Positions 16,733 to 26,890 of a DNA stretch of 64,000 bases are shown here, piece by piece. The DNA is from Tabrizicola sp046569765 (GTDB lineage: Bacteria; Pseudomonadota; Alphaproteobacteria; Rhodobacterales; Rhodobacteraceae): positions 52,572 to 116,571 of the forward strand of contig JBKHWC010000002.1 of NCBI GenBank assembly GCA_046569765.1, in the 5' to 3' direction. The notes under the pieces are model-generated. The model had not been told where the DNA came from. It worked only from the letters and a program-made list of their open reading frames with translations, and ran no database searches. Both the position numbers and the translations under genes were made by a program. Positions within the stretch are counted from its first letter, which is position 1, and the number at the start of each line of letters is the position of its first letter.

Positions 16733-17569
16733 TCAGGCGACGGCGCGGGCCAAGGCGCAGAACTGTTCCAGGCCGATCTCTTCGGCCCGTGCGGTGGGCG
16801 GGATGCCCACCGCTTCCAGCTTCGCCTCGATCTCGGGGGCAAGGCCCTTGAGGCTGGAGCGGAGCATCTTCCTCCGCTGATTGAACGCCATGGCAGTTAT
16901 CCGCTGCAAAATGTTGAAATCGCACGGAAAACGGGGCTGGGGCAGGGCAGTCAGCTGCACCACGGCGGAATGGACCTTGGGGGCCGGGGTAAAAGCCTCG
17001 GGCGGAAGAGTCATCACGATCCGGGCATCGCAGCGCCATTGGGCCAACAGGGCAAGGCGGCCGTAATGCTCGCTCCGGGGTTTGGCGACAATCCGCTCGG
17101 CCACTTCCTTCTGGAACATCAGCGTCAGCGAGGACCAGAGTGGCGGCCAGGCCGGGGGCGAGAGCCAGCGGATCAGAAGCTCTGTCCCCACGTTGTAGGG
17201 CAGGTTTGCGACGATCTTTACCGGAGGCCGCAGATGGGCGGCCAGGTCCACCTCCAGCGCGTCTCCGTGCAGCACATCCAGCCGGCCGGGATAGGCGGCG
17301 CTGATCTCGGCCAGCGCGGGCAGGGCGCGGGCGTCCTTCTCGACCGCCACCACGCGGCGCGCGCCTTCGGCAAGAAGGCCCCGGGTCAGCCCGCCGGGGC
17401 CGGGGCCGACCTCCAGCACGTCGCAGCCGGTCAGATCCCCCGCCGAGCGGGCGATCTTGGCGGTCAGGTTCAGGTCGAGCAGGAAGTTCTGCCCTAGCTG
17501 CTTCTTCGCCACCAGTTCATGCGCCCGGATCACCTCACGCAAGGGGGGCAGGCCGTCAATCGTTCCCAA
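16733..17569 (-). CDS. rsmA: 16S rRNA (adenine1518-N6/adenine1519-N6)-dimethyltransferase
   Basis: The 278-residue KsgA/RsmA enzyme dimethylates two adjacent adenines in the 3' hairpin of 16S rRNA during 30S maturation. Seen are KKQLGQNFL (22-30), the SAM-binding motif EVGPGPGGLT (53-62) and the catalytic NLPYN motif in KIVANLPYNVGT. No ATG exists at the N-terminus; the only start that keeps the conserved TIDGLPPLREVI beginning is TTG at 17569. It is the last gene of a minus-strand run behind surA and pdxA, a linkage common in proteobacteria. Codons for VGIPPTA form a GC-rich self-complementary stretch (16791-16813). Confidence 0.95.
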   Translation of the reverse strand: MGTIDGLPPLREVIRAHELVAKKQLGQNFLLDLNLTAKIARSAGDLTGCDVLEVGPGPGGLTRGLLAEGARRVVAVEKDARALPALAEISAAYPGRLDVLHGDALEVDLAAHLRPPVKIVANLPYNVGTELLIRWLSPPAWPPLWSSLTLMFQKEVAERIVAKPRSEHYGRLALLAQWRCDARIVMTLPPEAFTPAPKVHSAVVQLTALPQPRFPCDFNILQRITAMAFNQRRKMLRSSLKGLAPEIEAKLEAVGIPPTARAEEIGLEQFCALARAVA

Positions 17570-17622
17570 GTTAGCCTCGCGCTTACATACTGGCCCAGAT
17601 ATCCCGCCGGAGGCATGGCTCC

Positions 17623-18576
17623 TTACCGCAGGCGCGCCGTGGCCATCTCGCGCGCCATACGCAGGGCGGCGATCAGGCTGGAGGGATCGGCGATCCCGCG
17701 ACCGGCGATGTCATAGGCAGTGCCGTGGTCGGGAGAGGTGCGCACGAAGGGCAAACCCAGCGTGACGTTCACGCCGCCCGCGAAGTCGATGGTCTTGATC
17801 GGGATCAGCGCCTGATCATGGTAGGCGCAGATCGCCACGTCATAGCCCTTGCGAGCCGCTGCGTGGAACATCGTGTCGGCGGGCAGCGGGCCACGGATGG
17901 CAAGCCCCTTGGCGGCAAGACGGGCGACCAGCGGCGCGATCCAGTCCAGCTCCTCGCGTCCCATGGCACCGCCCTCGCCGGCATGAGGGTTCAGGCCCGC
18001 CACGGCGATACGGGGATCGGCGATGCCGAAGTCGCGTTGCAGCCCGGCGCGGGTGATGCGGATCGTCTCATCCAGAAGCGCGGGGGTCAGGGCCTGCGGC
18101 ACCTCGGACAGCGGAATGTGGATCGTTGTCGGGACCACGCGCAGCTCGGGGCAGGCGAGCATCATGACGACCCGCTCCTCCCCGGCGAGATGAGCGAGGA
18201 ATTCGGTATGGCCAGGGAAGGCGAAGCCCGCGCCGTCCTTCAGCGCCTTCTTGTGGATGGGCGCGGTACAGATGGCCGAGCCTTGGCCCGCCAGCACAAG
18301 CCTTACCGCGCGTTCGATCACCGCGATGACCCCGGCAGCATTGGCCGGATCGGGCTGGCCGGGCTGCGCTAGGGCCGGGAAGTCGTGGCGCAGGACGGGC
18401 AGGGGGCCATCGGCGGGATCCTCGCCCTCGGCCGCCTCGCGCCAGATTGTGCCTTCGGGAAGGTGACGCGGATCGCCAAGCCAGACGAACCGCTCTCCGG
18501 CTGCCCAGGCCTTGGCCGCGATCTCGGGTCCGATACCGGAGGGGTCGCCGCAGGTGAGGAGGACCGGCCTCGTCAC
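17623..18576 (-). CDS. pdxA: 4-hydroxythreonine-4-phosphate dehydrogenase
   Basis: The 317-residue NAD-dependent enzyme oxidises 4-phosphohydroxy-L-threonine in pyridoxal phosphate biosynthesis. The N-terminus TRPVLLTCGDPSGIGPEIAAK is diagnostic, and metal-ligand histidines appear in FPGHTEFLAHL, GLNPHAGEGGAMG and CAYHDQALIPIK. GTG at 18576 is the start because it overlaps the surA stop (GTGA) and gives the usual length; the longer open frame upstream is out of family. The surA-pdxA-rsmA order is also found in enterobacteria. Confidence 0.95.
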   Translation of the reverse strand: MTRPVLLTCGDPSGIGPEIAAKAWAAGERFVWLGDPRHLPEGTIWREAAEGEDPADGPLPVLRHDFPALAQPGQPDPANAAGVIAVIERAVRLVLAGQGSAICTAPIHKKALKDGAGFAFPGHTEFLAHLAGEERVVMMLACPELRVVPTTIHIPLSEVPQALTPALLDETIRITRAGLQRDFGIADPRIAVAGLNPHAGEGGAMGREELDWIAPLVARLAAKGLAIRGPLPADTMFHAAARKGYDVAICAYHDQALIPIKTIDFAGGVNVTLGLPFVRTSPDHGTAYDIAGRGIADPSSLIAALRMAREMATARLR

Positions 18577-19775
18577 GGCTCGCGGATGAAGGCTGCGGCG
18601 CGGAGTTCTTCCAGGTAGCCTTCGGCCAGGCCTTCCAGCTTCTGGTTGATGACCACCTCGCGCACCCGGTCGCGGGTGATTGGCTCTTCCCGGGTGACCT
18701 CGCGGCTGCACAGCATGATCAGGCGGCGGAAGCCGTCGCGGGCCAGGGCCACCGAGACCTCGCCGGGGTCGAGGCGGGCGAGTTCCAGGCCGACGTCGCC
18801 GGGAAGCTCTCCGGCAGGCTGCTTGGAGATCGTCAGGCGGTCGGCGGGCAGGCCGCGGGCCAGACCGTACAGATCGTTACATTCGTCTGCATTGGCGCGG
18901 ATGCGGGCGACTTCGGCCGGATCGTCGGCGATCAGGAAATCGGCCCATTCCACCGTCACCGCCACCGGCTCGGCGCTTTGATCCAGCGCCACGTCACGCA
19001 GCTGGAACAGGACCACCGCGCCGGGAACCGTGACAGGATCCGAGACCTCGCCGGGGCCAAGGGCCAGCACGGCAGCGCCGATCGCGCCGGGCAGGTTCGC
19101 CAGCGGCATCCAGTCGAGGCGACCACCATTCCCGGCGGTGGGCGCGGCGGAATACTGCCGCGCGGCCGCAGCGAAGCCGCCCTCGCTGGTTACGGTGTCC
19201 GAAAGTCGCTGGGCCAGATCCATCGCCTCGGCCTCGCGGCCGGGTTCGGCTGGGATCACCAGTTCCGAGACCAGCACCCGCAAGGCACGGGGGCGTGTCT
19301 CGGCCTCAAGCGCGCGGTCGATGTCGCTCTCGCTGACGGCGACCTGTCCGGCAAAGCGGGCCCGCACGACCTTGCGCCACAGAAGGCCCGCCGCCACGAA
19401 GTCGCGGAAACTTTCGCCGGCGATCCCCGCCTTGCCCAGTTCGGCGACCAGCGCCTCTGCGGAAAGGTTGGCGCGCCCAGCGAATTCCTCCATCCCCTGC
19501 AGCACTTCCTGATCCGTCAGGGTCAGGCCCAGACGCTCGGCCTCGGTGCGTTGCAGTCGGTCCTGAATCAGCGCCTTCAGCGCCTCATCCTCGGGGTTGC
19601 CGGGGGCACGCAGGGCCCGCAGGAAGAGGGCACGCTGTGCGACCTCATATTCGGTGATGACACGGTCGTTCACATAAAGCCGGGGCGCGAACAGGTCCTG
19701 CGCCAGTGCCGGGCCAGTCAGGACCAGAATACAGGCCAATGCCGTCGCCTGCCGTTTCAGAACCGAAAATGCCAT
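18573..19775 (-). CDS. surA: SurA-like periplasmic peptidyl-prolyl isomerase / chaperone
   Basis: The 400-residue protein has a signal peptide ending near ALAQ (residue 25). A SurA N-domain follows (RLYVNDRVITEYEVAQRALFLRAL, then QDRLQRTEAERLG), with one parvulin-like domain at about 165-270 containing QYSAAPTAGNGGRLDWMPLANLP, and a C-terminal helix. SurA chaperones outer-membrane proteins, including LptD, whose gene lies immediately upstream, so the context is functionally coherent. Sequence outside the SurA_N and PPIase parts is divergent, as usual in alphaproteobacteria. Confidence 0.9.
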   Translation of the reverse strand: MAFSVLKRQATALACILVLTGPALAQDLFAPRLYVNDRVITEYEVAQRALFLRALRAPGNPEDEALKALIQDRLQRTEAERLGLTLTDQEVLQGMEEFAGRANLSAEALVAELGKAGIAGESFRDFVAAGLLWRKVVRARFAGQVAVSESDIDRALEAETRPRALRVLVSELVIPAEPGREAEAMDLAQRLSDTVTSEGGFAAAARQYSAAPTAGNGGRLDWMPLANLPGAIGAAVLALGPGEVSDPVTVPGAVVLFQLRDVALDQSAEPVAVTVEWADFLIADDPAEVARIRANADECNDLYGLARGLPADRLTISKQPAGELPGDVGLELARLDPGEVSVALARDGFRRLIMLCSREVTREEPITRDRVREVVINQKLEGLAEGYLEELRAAAFIREP

Positions 19776-19832
19776 CGCCTCAGCCGTTCTTCCTGTGCCT
19801 CGCGGATCTGCGTCCGCCGCCTTGCCCCCGCC

Positions 19833-21974
19833 CTACTGCCGGCAGGCCCGCGCCGGTCCGCCGGTCACGCCACTGCCAAAGCCCACAAGGTCGAACGACA
19901 AGGAGAAATCCGTCGTCGGCGATACACTAGTGGATGACGTGAACCGACGCGAGAGGGAAACGTCGAAGCGCACGCACTCGTTCAGGAACTCCAGACCCAT
20001 GCCGGCGACCGTGCCGCGGTCGGCGACAAAGTCGTAGCGGCCGGACAGTTTCCCCGTCCAGTTCGGGTTCAGCTTGCGCCGCGCGTCGAAGGTGATTTCC
20101 TGCGTCGGCTCGGGGCGGTTCTCGGTCTCGTCTGCTACCGCCCAGATCAGCGAGGAGGCCAGCGCCGTCCGCTTGCCGCTGTAGGTGATCCGCGCCTCGC
20201 CCTTGGTGAGCGACAGGTCGTCGTCAAGGACGGTGCGGGCCGTCAGTGCCAGCCCGTCGGCCAGATCGAAGTTGACCGCCGCCAGCCAGTCCGAGGTCGT
20301 GCCGCCCAGGCCGGATCCGGGGCCGAACTGGTCGAGGTCGGCCTCACGGAACACCCGGCCCAGGGTGACACCCATCGACCAGCCGGACGGGTCGTAGCGG
20401 GTCCAGGTCACGCCCAGGTTGGCGCGCGGGCCGCGTTCGACCGCGTCTGATCCGGGGAAGCGGTCCAGCGAGAACAGGCTACCCTCATCGAATTCGACCA
20501 GGACCGAATCCTCGTTCGGCAGGACTTCCGCATTGGACGAGGCCCAGATGAACTGTGCCACCGGCTCGATCACATGGGTCGCGCCGGTTGCGCTTGCCTT
20601 GACCCAGGGCCAGCGCAGCTCGATCCCGGCGTTGCCGTGGGTGCGGGTGGTCTTGCCCTGGAAGGTAGCGTCCTGCGCCACGCTATAGGCATCGGCGGAG
20701 GCTTCGCCCAGCACCGTGGCCTCAATCCCCAGGGGCAGGATGAGGCTGCGGCGCCAGTCGATCCGGGCCGAGATCCGTCCAAGGTCGCGCCCATCGGCGA
20801 TGTCGTCACTGTCGAGGCCGTCCAGCGGATTTGTCGAGCTGCGCCAGTGATTGTGCGTCTGCAGCCGCAACCCGCCTTCGCCGCCCAGGGGACCCAGCGA
20901 GAAGCGCCGGTGGAAGGTCAGATCGGCGATAAGCGAGGGGATGGTGGTGTTGTCCTCGTCGTCGCGCAGGGTCTGGAAGCTGATGATCCGGGCCGAGATA
21001 TGTTCGTTGCGCCGGGTGCGGCTGGCCTCGATCCGGCTGTCCAGACGGTCGGTGTCGCTGATGCCATAGTCCAGAAGATAGGCCGGGTCGGTCACGGTCT
21101 GGCCCTTGATCGTCAGGCCAAAGTTCAGCGGCAGGCGGAATTCGCCGTCGACGAAAAGATAGCCGCGCGGATCGCCGGGGACCAGCTCGTCGCTGGTGAT
21201 CGCGCCGTTCAGCTCGATCCGGCCGGTGGTGAAGACCTGGCGATAGCGCAGCTCCAGCGTCTGACTGTCGCGCGTGGTGATATAGGGCGTGAGCGTCAGG
21301 TCCGAGGATGGCGTCAGCGCGATGAAATAGGGCAGTTTCAGGCCCGTCCCCAGATCCGAGGTGGTGCGCAGGGACGGCATCAGGAAGCCGGTGGCGCGGT
21401 CCAGCGTCGGGTCGGGCATCCGCAGGCGGGGGATATAGAACACCGGCACCCCGGCAATGCGGAACTGCGCATTGTCGAAGTAGATCTGACGTTCGACCTC
21501 GTCATGCCGGACCTTGCGGGCGCGGATCTCCCACAGGGGCGTGGGGTCGCCTTTGCAGACCTTGCAGGACGAGGCGGCGACCATCTCAAGCTCGGTATAG
21601 CGGCCCGAGACGCGGGTGATCGTGTTCGCGGCCAACTGCAACTGCCGGTTCAGCACCAGCCGGGCGCTGGTCAGGATCCCCTCGGCCAGGTCGGCCTGCA
21701 ACTCGGCCTGCGAGGCAAGGATGATCGTCTCGCCCGAGGCCTCGGTCAGCACGATCGGGCCCTCGATCACCAGCCGGTCAGTCGCCTGGTCGAAGACGAT
21801 GCGCGAGGCCTTCAGGCGGCGGCCCTTGTAGAAGACCTCGACATTGCCCGCCGCGATCAGCCGGGTGTCGCCGGTGATCTCGATGCTGTCCGAGATCAGC
21901 GTCGCCTGTTCCTGCGCCCGGGCGGGCAGGGCCAGCGTCAATGCCAGAAGCAACGACAAGAGCAGGCGCGCCAT
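19833..21974 (-). CDS. lptD: LPS assembly outer-membrane protein
   Basis: The 713-residue LptD/OstA protein has a signal peptide (MARLLLSLLLALTLALPARAQ) and an N-terminal OstA domain (about 30-150) with RLIAAGNVEVFYKGRRLKAS. Next comes the CKVCKGDPTPLW segment with conserved cysteines, and then a long beta-barrel region with alternating aromatic and polar residues. With LptE it inserts LPS into the outer leaflet. The ATG at 21974 is preferred over that at 21983 because GGAGG lies nine bases before it. The upstream lptG stop falls between the two starts, so translation is coupled. Confidence 0.93.
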   Translation of the reverse strand: MARLLLSLLLALTLALPARAQEQATLISDSIEITGDTRLIAAGNVEVFYKGRRLKASRIVFDQATDRLVIEGPIVLTEASGETIILASQAELQADLAEGILTSARLVLNRQLQLAANTITRVSGRYTELEMVAASSCKVCKGDPTPLWEIRARKVRHDEVERQIYFDNAQFRIAGVPVFYIPRLRMPDPTLDRATGFLMPSLRTTSDLGTGLKLPYFIALTPSSDLTLTPYITTRDSQTLELRYRQVFTTGRIELNGAITSDELVPGDPRGYLFVDGEFRLPLNFGLTIKGQTVTDPAYLLDYGISDTDRLDSRIEASRTRRNEHISARIISFQTLRDDEDNTTIPSLIADLTFHRRFSLGPLGGEGGLRLQTHNHWRSSTNPLDGLDSDDIADGRDLGRISARIDWRRSLILPLGIEATVLGEASADAYSVAQDATFQGKTTRTHGNAGIELRWPWVKASATGATHVIEPVAQFIWASSNAEVLPNEDSVLVEFDEGSLFSLDRFPGSDAVERGPRANLGVTWTRYDPSGWSMGVTLGRVFREADLDQFGPGSGLGGTTSDWLAAVNFDLADGLALTARTVLDDDLSLTKGEARITYSGKRTALASSLIWAVADETENRPEPTQEITFDARRKLNPNWTGKLSGRYDFVADRGTVAGMGLEFLNECVRFDVSLSRRFTSSTSVSPTTDFSLSFDLVGFGSGVTGGPARACRQ

Positions 21975-21975
21975 G

Positions 21976-23073
21976 TCAGCCATCCTCCAGATGCAGCAGA
22001 AGTCCGAGGGAGAGCATCACGGCCGCGACCGGAGGGGTCCAGGCGGCCAGGGCGATGGGGATCTGGCCCGTATCGCCCAGCGCCTGGGCGAAGTTGCGCA
22101 GGAAGAAGATGCCGAAGCCCGAAAGCATCGCCGCCACCACCATCTTGCCCGTCCCGCCGAAGCGGACATGCCGCATGGTGAACCCTGCCGCGACCAGCAC
22201 CATCGCTGCCATCAGCAACGGCTGTGCCAGTTCCATCTGGAACCACAGCTTGTAGGCCCGGGCCGAGAAGCCGGCCCGCTCCAGATCGGCGATGTAGTTC
22301 GGCAGGTCCCAGAACCCGATGGCCGAGGGCGTGCCGAAACTGTCGCGGATGCGCTCGGGCGTGAGGTCCGAGGGCAGGGCGGCCGGACCCTCGCCCCGGC
22401 TGGCCGAGAGTTCGGGGTTCGGCTGGCTCAGGTCCCAGGTCTTGGAGCCTTCGATCTGCCAGGCTCCGTCGGTCAGTGTGGCACGATCTGCCTCGACGCG
22501 GCGAACGGGCAGGCCGTTTGCGTCGAAGGACAGGAAGGTCACGCCGTAAAGCTCGGTCCCGTCCAGGTTGGCGCGGGCGGCCTGGATCACCGTCTGCCCC
22601 TCTTCGCCGCCCTGGCGCAGCCAGAGCCCGGTATCGGCGACGGACAGGACCGAGCCGCCCGCCTGCGACAGTCCCGCGCGGCGGGCGTCATAGGCCTTGG
22701 ACGTGGCGGCGACCAGAGGGTTGAACAGGGCCACCATCAGCGCGCCCAGCGCCACCGCAACGACCAGGGGCGTGAGCAGAAAGCGCAGCCCGGACCGCCC
22801 CGCCGCGCGCACGACCACCAGTTCGGAGGACCGCGCAAGGCCCAGGAACATGGCGATGGCCGCCATGATCATGATCAGTGGCAGGATGCGGTACAGCGTC
22901 TCGGGCACGTTCAGCAGCGACAGGACCGCCGCCTGGCCCAGCCCCACGCCCGCGTCGGAAAAGCGGCGCAACTGCTCGATCATGTCGATCAGCATCAGGA
23001 TGGCGAAGAAGACCAGGAAGACTCGTCCGACCATGGCCGCAAAGCGCCGCGCGATGTAGAAGCTCAGCGTCAT
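21976..23073 (-). CDS. lptG: LPS export ABC transporter permease LptG
   Basis: The 365-residue YjgP/YjgQ-family permease starts MTLSFYIARRF, with predicted membrane helices near residues 15-35, 60-80 and 100-120 and three more in the last 100 residues, flanking a periplasmic beta-jellyroll domain. With LptF and the LptB ATPase (not in this window) it extracts LPS from the inner membrane and passes it toward LptC/A/D. The start at 23073 gives an ATGA overlap with lptF; the frame extends 14 low-complexity codons further. Confidence 0.94.
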   Translation of the reverse strand: MTLSFYIARRFAAMVGRVFLVFFAILMLIDMIEQLRRFSDAGVGLGQAAVLSLLNVPETLYRILPLIMIMAAIAMFLGLARSSELVVVRAAGRSGLRFLLTPLVVAVALGALMVALFNPLVAATSKAYDARRAGLSQAGGSVLSVADTGLWLRQGGEEGQTVIQAARANLDGTELYGVTFLSFDANGLPVRRVEADRATLTDGAWQIEGSKTWDLSQPNPELSASRGEGPAALPSDLTPERIRDSFGTPSAIGFWDLPNYIADLERAGFSARAYKLWFQMELAQPLLMAAMVLVAAGFTMRHVRFGGTGKMVVAAMLSGFGIFFLRNFAQALGDTGQIPIALAAWTPPVAAVMLSLGLLLHLEDG

Positions 23074-24188
23074 GCCGCCGCCTCCCCCCGCAGTCGGCGC
23101 GGCTGCTGGCCCCACCAGATCAAAACGCCCGCCAGCCCGATCCCGGCCAGCGGCGCCAGGTACAGCGCCGACCAGACCGCCGCCGATTGCAGCGCCATGC
23201 TTCCGGCCCAGGTCCAGCCCAGTTGCAGCGCGATGATCAGCCCCACCGCCAGCGCCATCAGCCGCCAGAGACCAAAGCGCGAGAACCCGCCCAGCATCAG
23301 CGCGGCAAAGCCCAGAAGCGGCGCCGCCACCGCCAGCAGCGGCCCGGCCAGGCGGGAGTGACCCTCTTCCAGCATCTGCGCGCGGCTGGCCCCGGTGGCC
23401 TGCATCGCCGCCTCATCCGCGACCAGAAGGGCAAGGGTGGACAGCGTGTTCGTCGGCAGCGTCCGCGCAGCCCCGATGTCCACCAGCCCCTCGAGGTCCA
23501 GGGTGAAATCGGCGAAGCGGGTGACGGACAGCCGTCCGCTGGCCCGCTCCAGGCTTTGCGTCGAGCCCTCGACCATCACCAGCTTGGGCGCGGCCTCGCC
23601 CCGGACCAGGAAAGCCTTGCGCGCGGTATGCACCAGCCGCTCGCCCGAGGCGCGTTCGTCGGACAGGAAGAGGTGCAGCAGCTCACCCGTTGGGCTGATC
23701 TCGCGGATATACAGCGTGATGCCACTGCTCGGATGCATGAATTGACCGTCGTTCAGAAACCGCGCAGTCACGTTCTGCGAGATCTCGGCGCTGCGGGTGG
23801 CCAGGGCGCGCTGGCTGGCGGGGACGAGCACATTGGTCAGCACCAGTTGCATCGCCATCACGCACAGCCCGAAATACAGGACCGGCCGCGCAAGGCGGAA
23901 GGCGGAAAAACCCGTGGCCTGCATCACCACCAGCTCGCTTTCCTGCATCAGCCGGTTGACCGAATAGACCGTGGCCGCGAAGGCCGCGACCGGCAGGACA
24001 AGGCGCACGGCATTGGGCAGGGTCAGGAAGCTGAACTCAAGAAACACCAGCGCCGACTGACCGTCGCCGATCAGCTGGTCGAACAGGCCCACGGCGCGGT
24101 TGACCCAGTAGACGGCCACCAGGACCAGCGCAAAGAAGCCGAACAACTGCAGAAGTTGCGACAGGAGATATCGGTCGAATCTGGACAC
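23070..24188 (-). CDS. lptF: LPS export ABC transporter permease LptF
   Basis: A YjgP/YjgQ-family permease of 372 residues from GTG 24188 (VSRFDRYLLSQLLQLFGFF), the N-terminus typical of the family; another in-frame GTG at 24206 would add six residues. N-terminal helices (FFALVLVAVYWVNRAVGL and the following segments) and a C-terminal triple-helix block flank the periplasmic domain. It is the first gene of the lptF-lptG-lptD-surA-pdxA-rsmA run and diverges from pepA across about 140 bases that must hold its promoter. Confidence 0.93.
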   Translation of the reverse strand: MSRFDRYLLSQLLQLFGFFALVLVAVYWVNRAVGLFDQLIGDGQSALVFLEFSFLTLPNAVRLVLPVAAFAATVYSVNRLMQESELVVMQATGFSAFRLARPVLYFGLCVMAMQLVLTNVLVPASQRALATRSAEISQNVTARFLNDGQFMHPSSGITLYIREISPTGELLHLFLSDERASGERLVHTARKAFLVRGEAAPKLVMVEGSTQSLERASGRLSVTRFADFTLDLEGLVDIGAARTLPTNTLSTLALLVADEAAMQATGASRAQMLEEGHSRLAGPLLAVAAPLLGFAALMLGGFSRFGLWRLMALAVGLIIALQLGWTWAGSMALQSAAVWSALYLAPLAGIGLAGVLIWWGQQPRRLRGEAAA

Positions 24189-24330
24189 GCGCCCGCCGGC
24201 CCCCACAAGATGTTGCGCCGACCCTAACGGAATTCGCCAGCCGCGAAAACTGCTATCTGGCCAAGCGCCGGGTCGGGTTGTAGCTTCCCGGCAAAGCCTT
24301 GCCCAGCGCGGCGCCTTTCAACGCGAGTCC

Positions 24331-25800
<1,470 letters not shown>

Positions 25801-25894
25801 GGCTCCTCGCTTGCTGCGCGTCGCTCCTTGCAGGGCGGCGCGCGCCTGCGAGGAGAAGTCGCAGACGCACGACAAGCCTTCGGGCAGGAGTAGC

Positions 25895-26368
25895 ATGGGC
25901 ACGGTGATGTTCTACCACCTCACGCGCTCGACCCCGGTCGAGACGCTGGCGCTTATCTTGCCGCGGGCGTTGGGGCAGGGCTGGCCGGTCATGGTCCGGG
26001 GCACCACCCTGCCCGGGTTGGAACGGCTGGACGGTCAGCTCTGGCTGGCGGGCGGCGACAACAGCTTTCTGCCGCATGGGCTGGAGGGCGGGCCGCAGGA
26101 TGCCGATCAGCCGGTCCTGTTGGGACTGGGCCGGGTGGTGAACCGCGCCCGCGTCCTGGCGCTGATCGACGGAGCCGAGGCCGCCGATGCCGAGATCGCG
26201 GCGATGGAGCGGGTCTGGGTGCTGTTCGACGGCACTGACCCGCAAAGCCTGCAGTCGGCCCGGGGTCAGTGGAAAACCACCACCGCCGCCGGTCATCCGG
26301 CGCAGTACTGGTCCGAAGAATCGGGGCGCTGGGAAAAGAAGGCCGAAAGCGCCCCGCGTCCGGCTTAA
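25895..26368 (+). CDS. holC: DNA polymerase III subunit chi
   Basis: The 157-residue protein matches HolC: FYHLTRSTPVETLALILPRAL at the N-terminus, GWPVMVRG, WLAGGDNSFLPHG, a long central strand-helix region with RVWVLFDGTD, and a C-terminal QYWSEESGRWEKKAESA. Chi bridges the clamp loader to SSB at the replication fork. The start 25895 is supported by GGCAGGAG and by homologous sequence starting there. It follows pepA by 94 bases and its stop overlaps that of the convergent copper chaperone by four bases. Confidence 0.92.
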   Translation: MGTVMFYHLTRSTPVETLALILPRALGQGWPVMVRGTTLPGLERLDGQLWLAGGDNSFLPHGLEGGPQDADQPVLLGLGRVVNRARVLALIDGAEAADAEIAAMERVWVLFDGTDPQSLQSARGQWKTTTAAGHPAQYWSEESGRWEKKAESAPRPA

Positions 26369-26565
26369 CGCGCAACCTGTGCCGGATAGCCGGCTGCCTC
26401 CAGCGCCGCCAGCACCTCGGCCTGCGGCGCGGCATCGGCGACCTCGACCCGGCGGGCGGGCAAGTCGACCTGCACCGCACCTGCGCCCGGTACCTTGGCC
26501 AGCGCGGCTTCGACGGCGGCCTTGCAGTGGCCGCAGCTCATGTCGGGAATCGAATAGGTGGTCAT
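26365..26565 (-). CDS. Heavy-metal-associated (CopZ-like) copper chaperone
   Basis: A 66-residue single HMA domain: MTTYSIPDMSCGHCKAAVE, with the metal-binding pair C11 and C14 in MSCGHC, followed by the usual beta-alpha-beta-beta-alpha-beta pattern ending AAGYPAQVAR. It probably binds Cu(I) in the cytoplasm and passes it to a P-type ATPase, which is not in this window. Its stop overlaps holC tail to tail. Confidence 0.9.
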   Translation of the reverse strand: MTTYSIPDMSCGHCKAAVEAALAKVPGAGAVQVDLPARRVEVADAAPQAEVLAALEAAGYPAQVAR

Positions 26566-26698
26566 GCCTGCTTCCTGTCTTCCTTGACTCCCGAGTCTGC
26601 GCCACTTGCGGACGGCGTCAACCCCGGGCCGATCACCAGTGGGTTGGACAATTCCGGGTGCCCCGAACCCCGTCGCGCGCTTTTGCCTTTGACAGCGC

Positions 26699-26718
26699 AG
26701 CCTTGCGATGCCAAGGCT
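26699..26718. repeat. Inverted repeat upstream of the glycogen operon
   Basis: AGCCTTG and CAAGGCT are perfect 7-bp arms around CGATGC, 173 bases before the glgP start. It may be a weak terminator for leftward transcription, a leader structure or an operator half of the adjacent palindrome. Confidence 0.5.
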
Positions 26719-26720
26719 TT

Positions 26721-26732
26721 CAAAGCGCTTTG
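26721..26732. promoter_or_regulatory. LacI-type operator candidate CAAAGCGCTTTG
   Basis: A perfect 12-base palindrome with a central CG and the core AGCGCT, the layout of LacI/GalR-family operators. It is in the 325-base gene-free stretch upstream of glgP. The same core recurs in front of zwf (47475-47486). No LacI-family gene is in the window. Confidence 0.5.
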
Positions 26733-26780
26733 AGGACTCTCGGCGATGGAGAGCTTTTGGAATCACGTTAGAGGGACGGG

Positions 26781-26802
26781 TTTGTGTTTGCGATAACACA
26801 AA
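26781..26802. promoter_or_regulatory. Long inverted repeat upstream of glgP
   Basis: Perfect 8-bp arms TTTGTGTT and AACACAAA around TGCGAT, in an A/T-rich patch about 90 bases before the glgP start. It could be an operator for a dimeric regulator or an mRNA leader hairpin. With the two dyads at 26699-26732 it accounts for most of the otherwise gene-free interval 26566-26890. A possible promoter, TTGACC (26847) and TAGGCT (26869) with a 16-base spacer, lies closer to the gene but would leave almost no leader. Confidence 0.45.
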
Positions 26803-26890
26803 AGCGGTTTGAGTCAGCGCTCGGCCGGTTGTCACCGACAGCGTGCTTGACCGTCCCGGTGCGCCGCTTAGGCTTTGTGAAGGAACTGAT

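Noticed and set aside
16791..16813. GC-rich hairpin that could be a terminator or repeat
   Set aside because: It is inside rsmA, and the codons encode the conserved VGIPPTA segment, so coding constraint explains it; kept only as a comparison for the intergenic hairpin.
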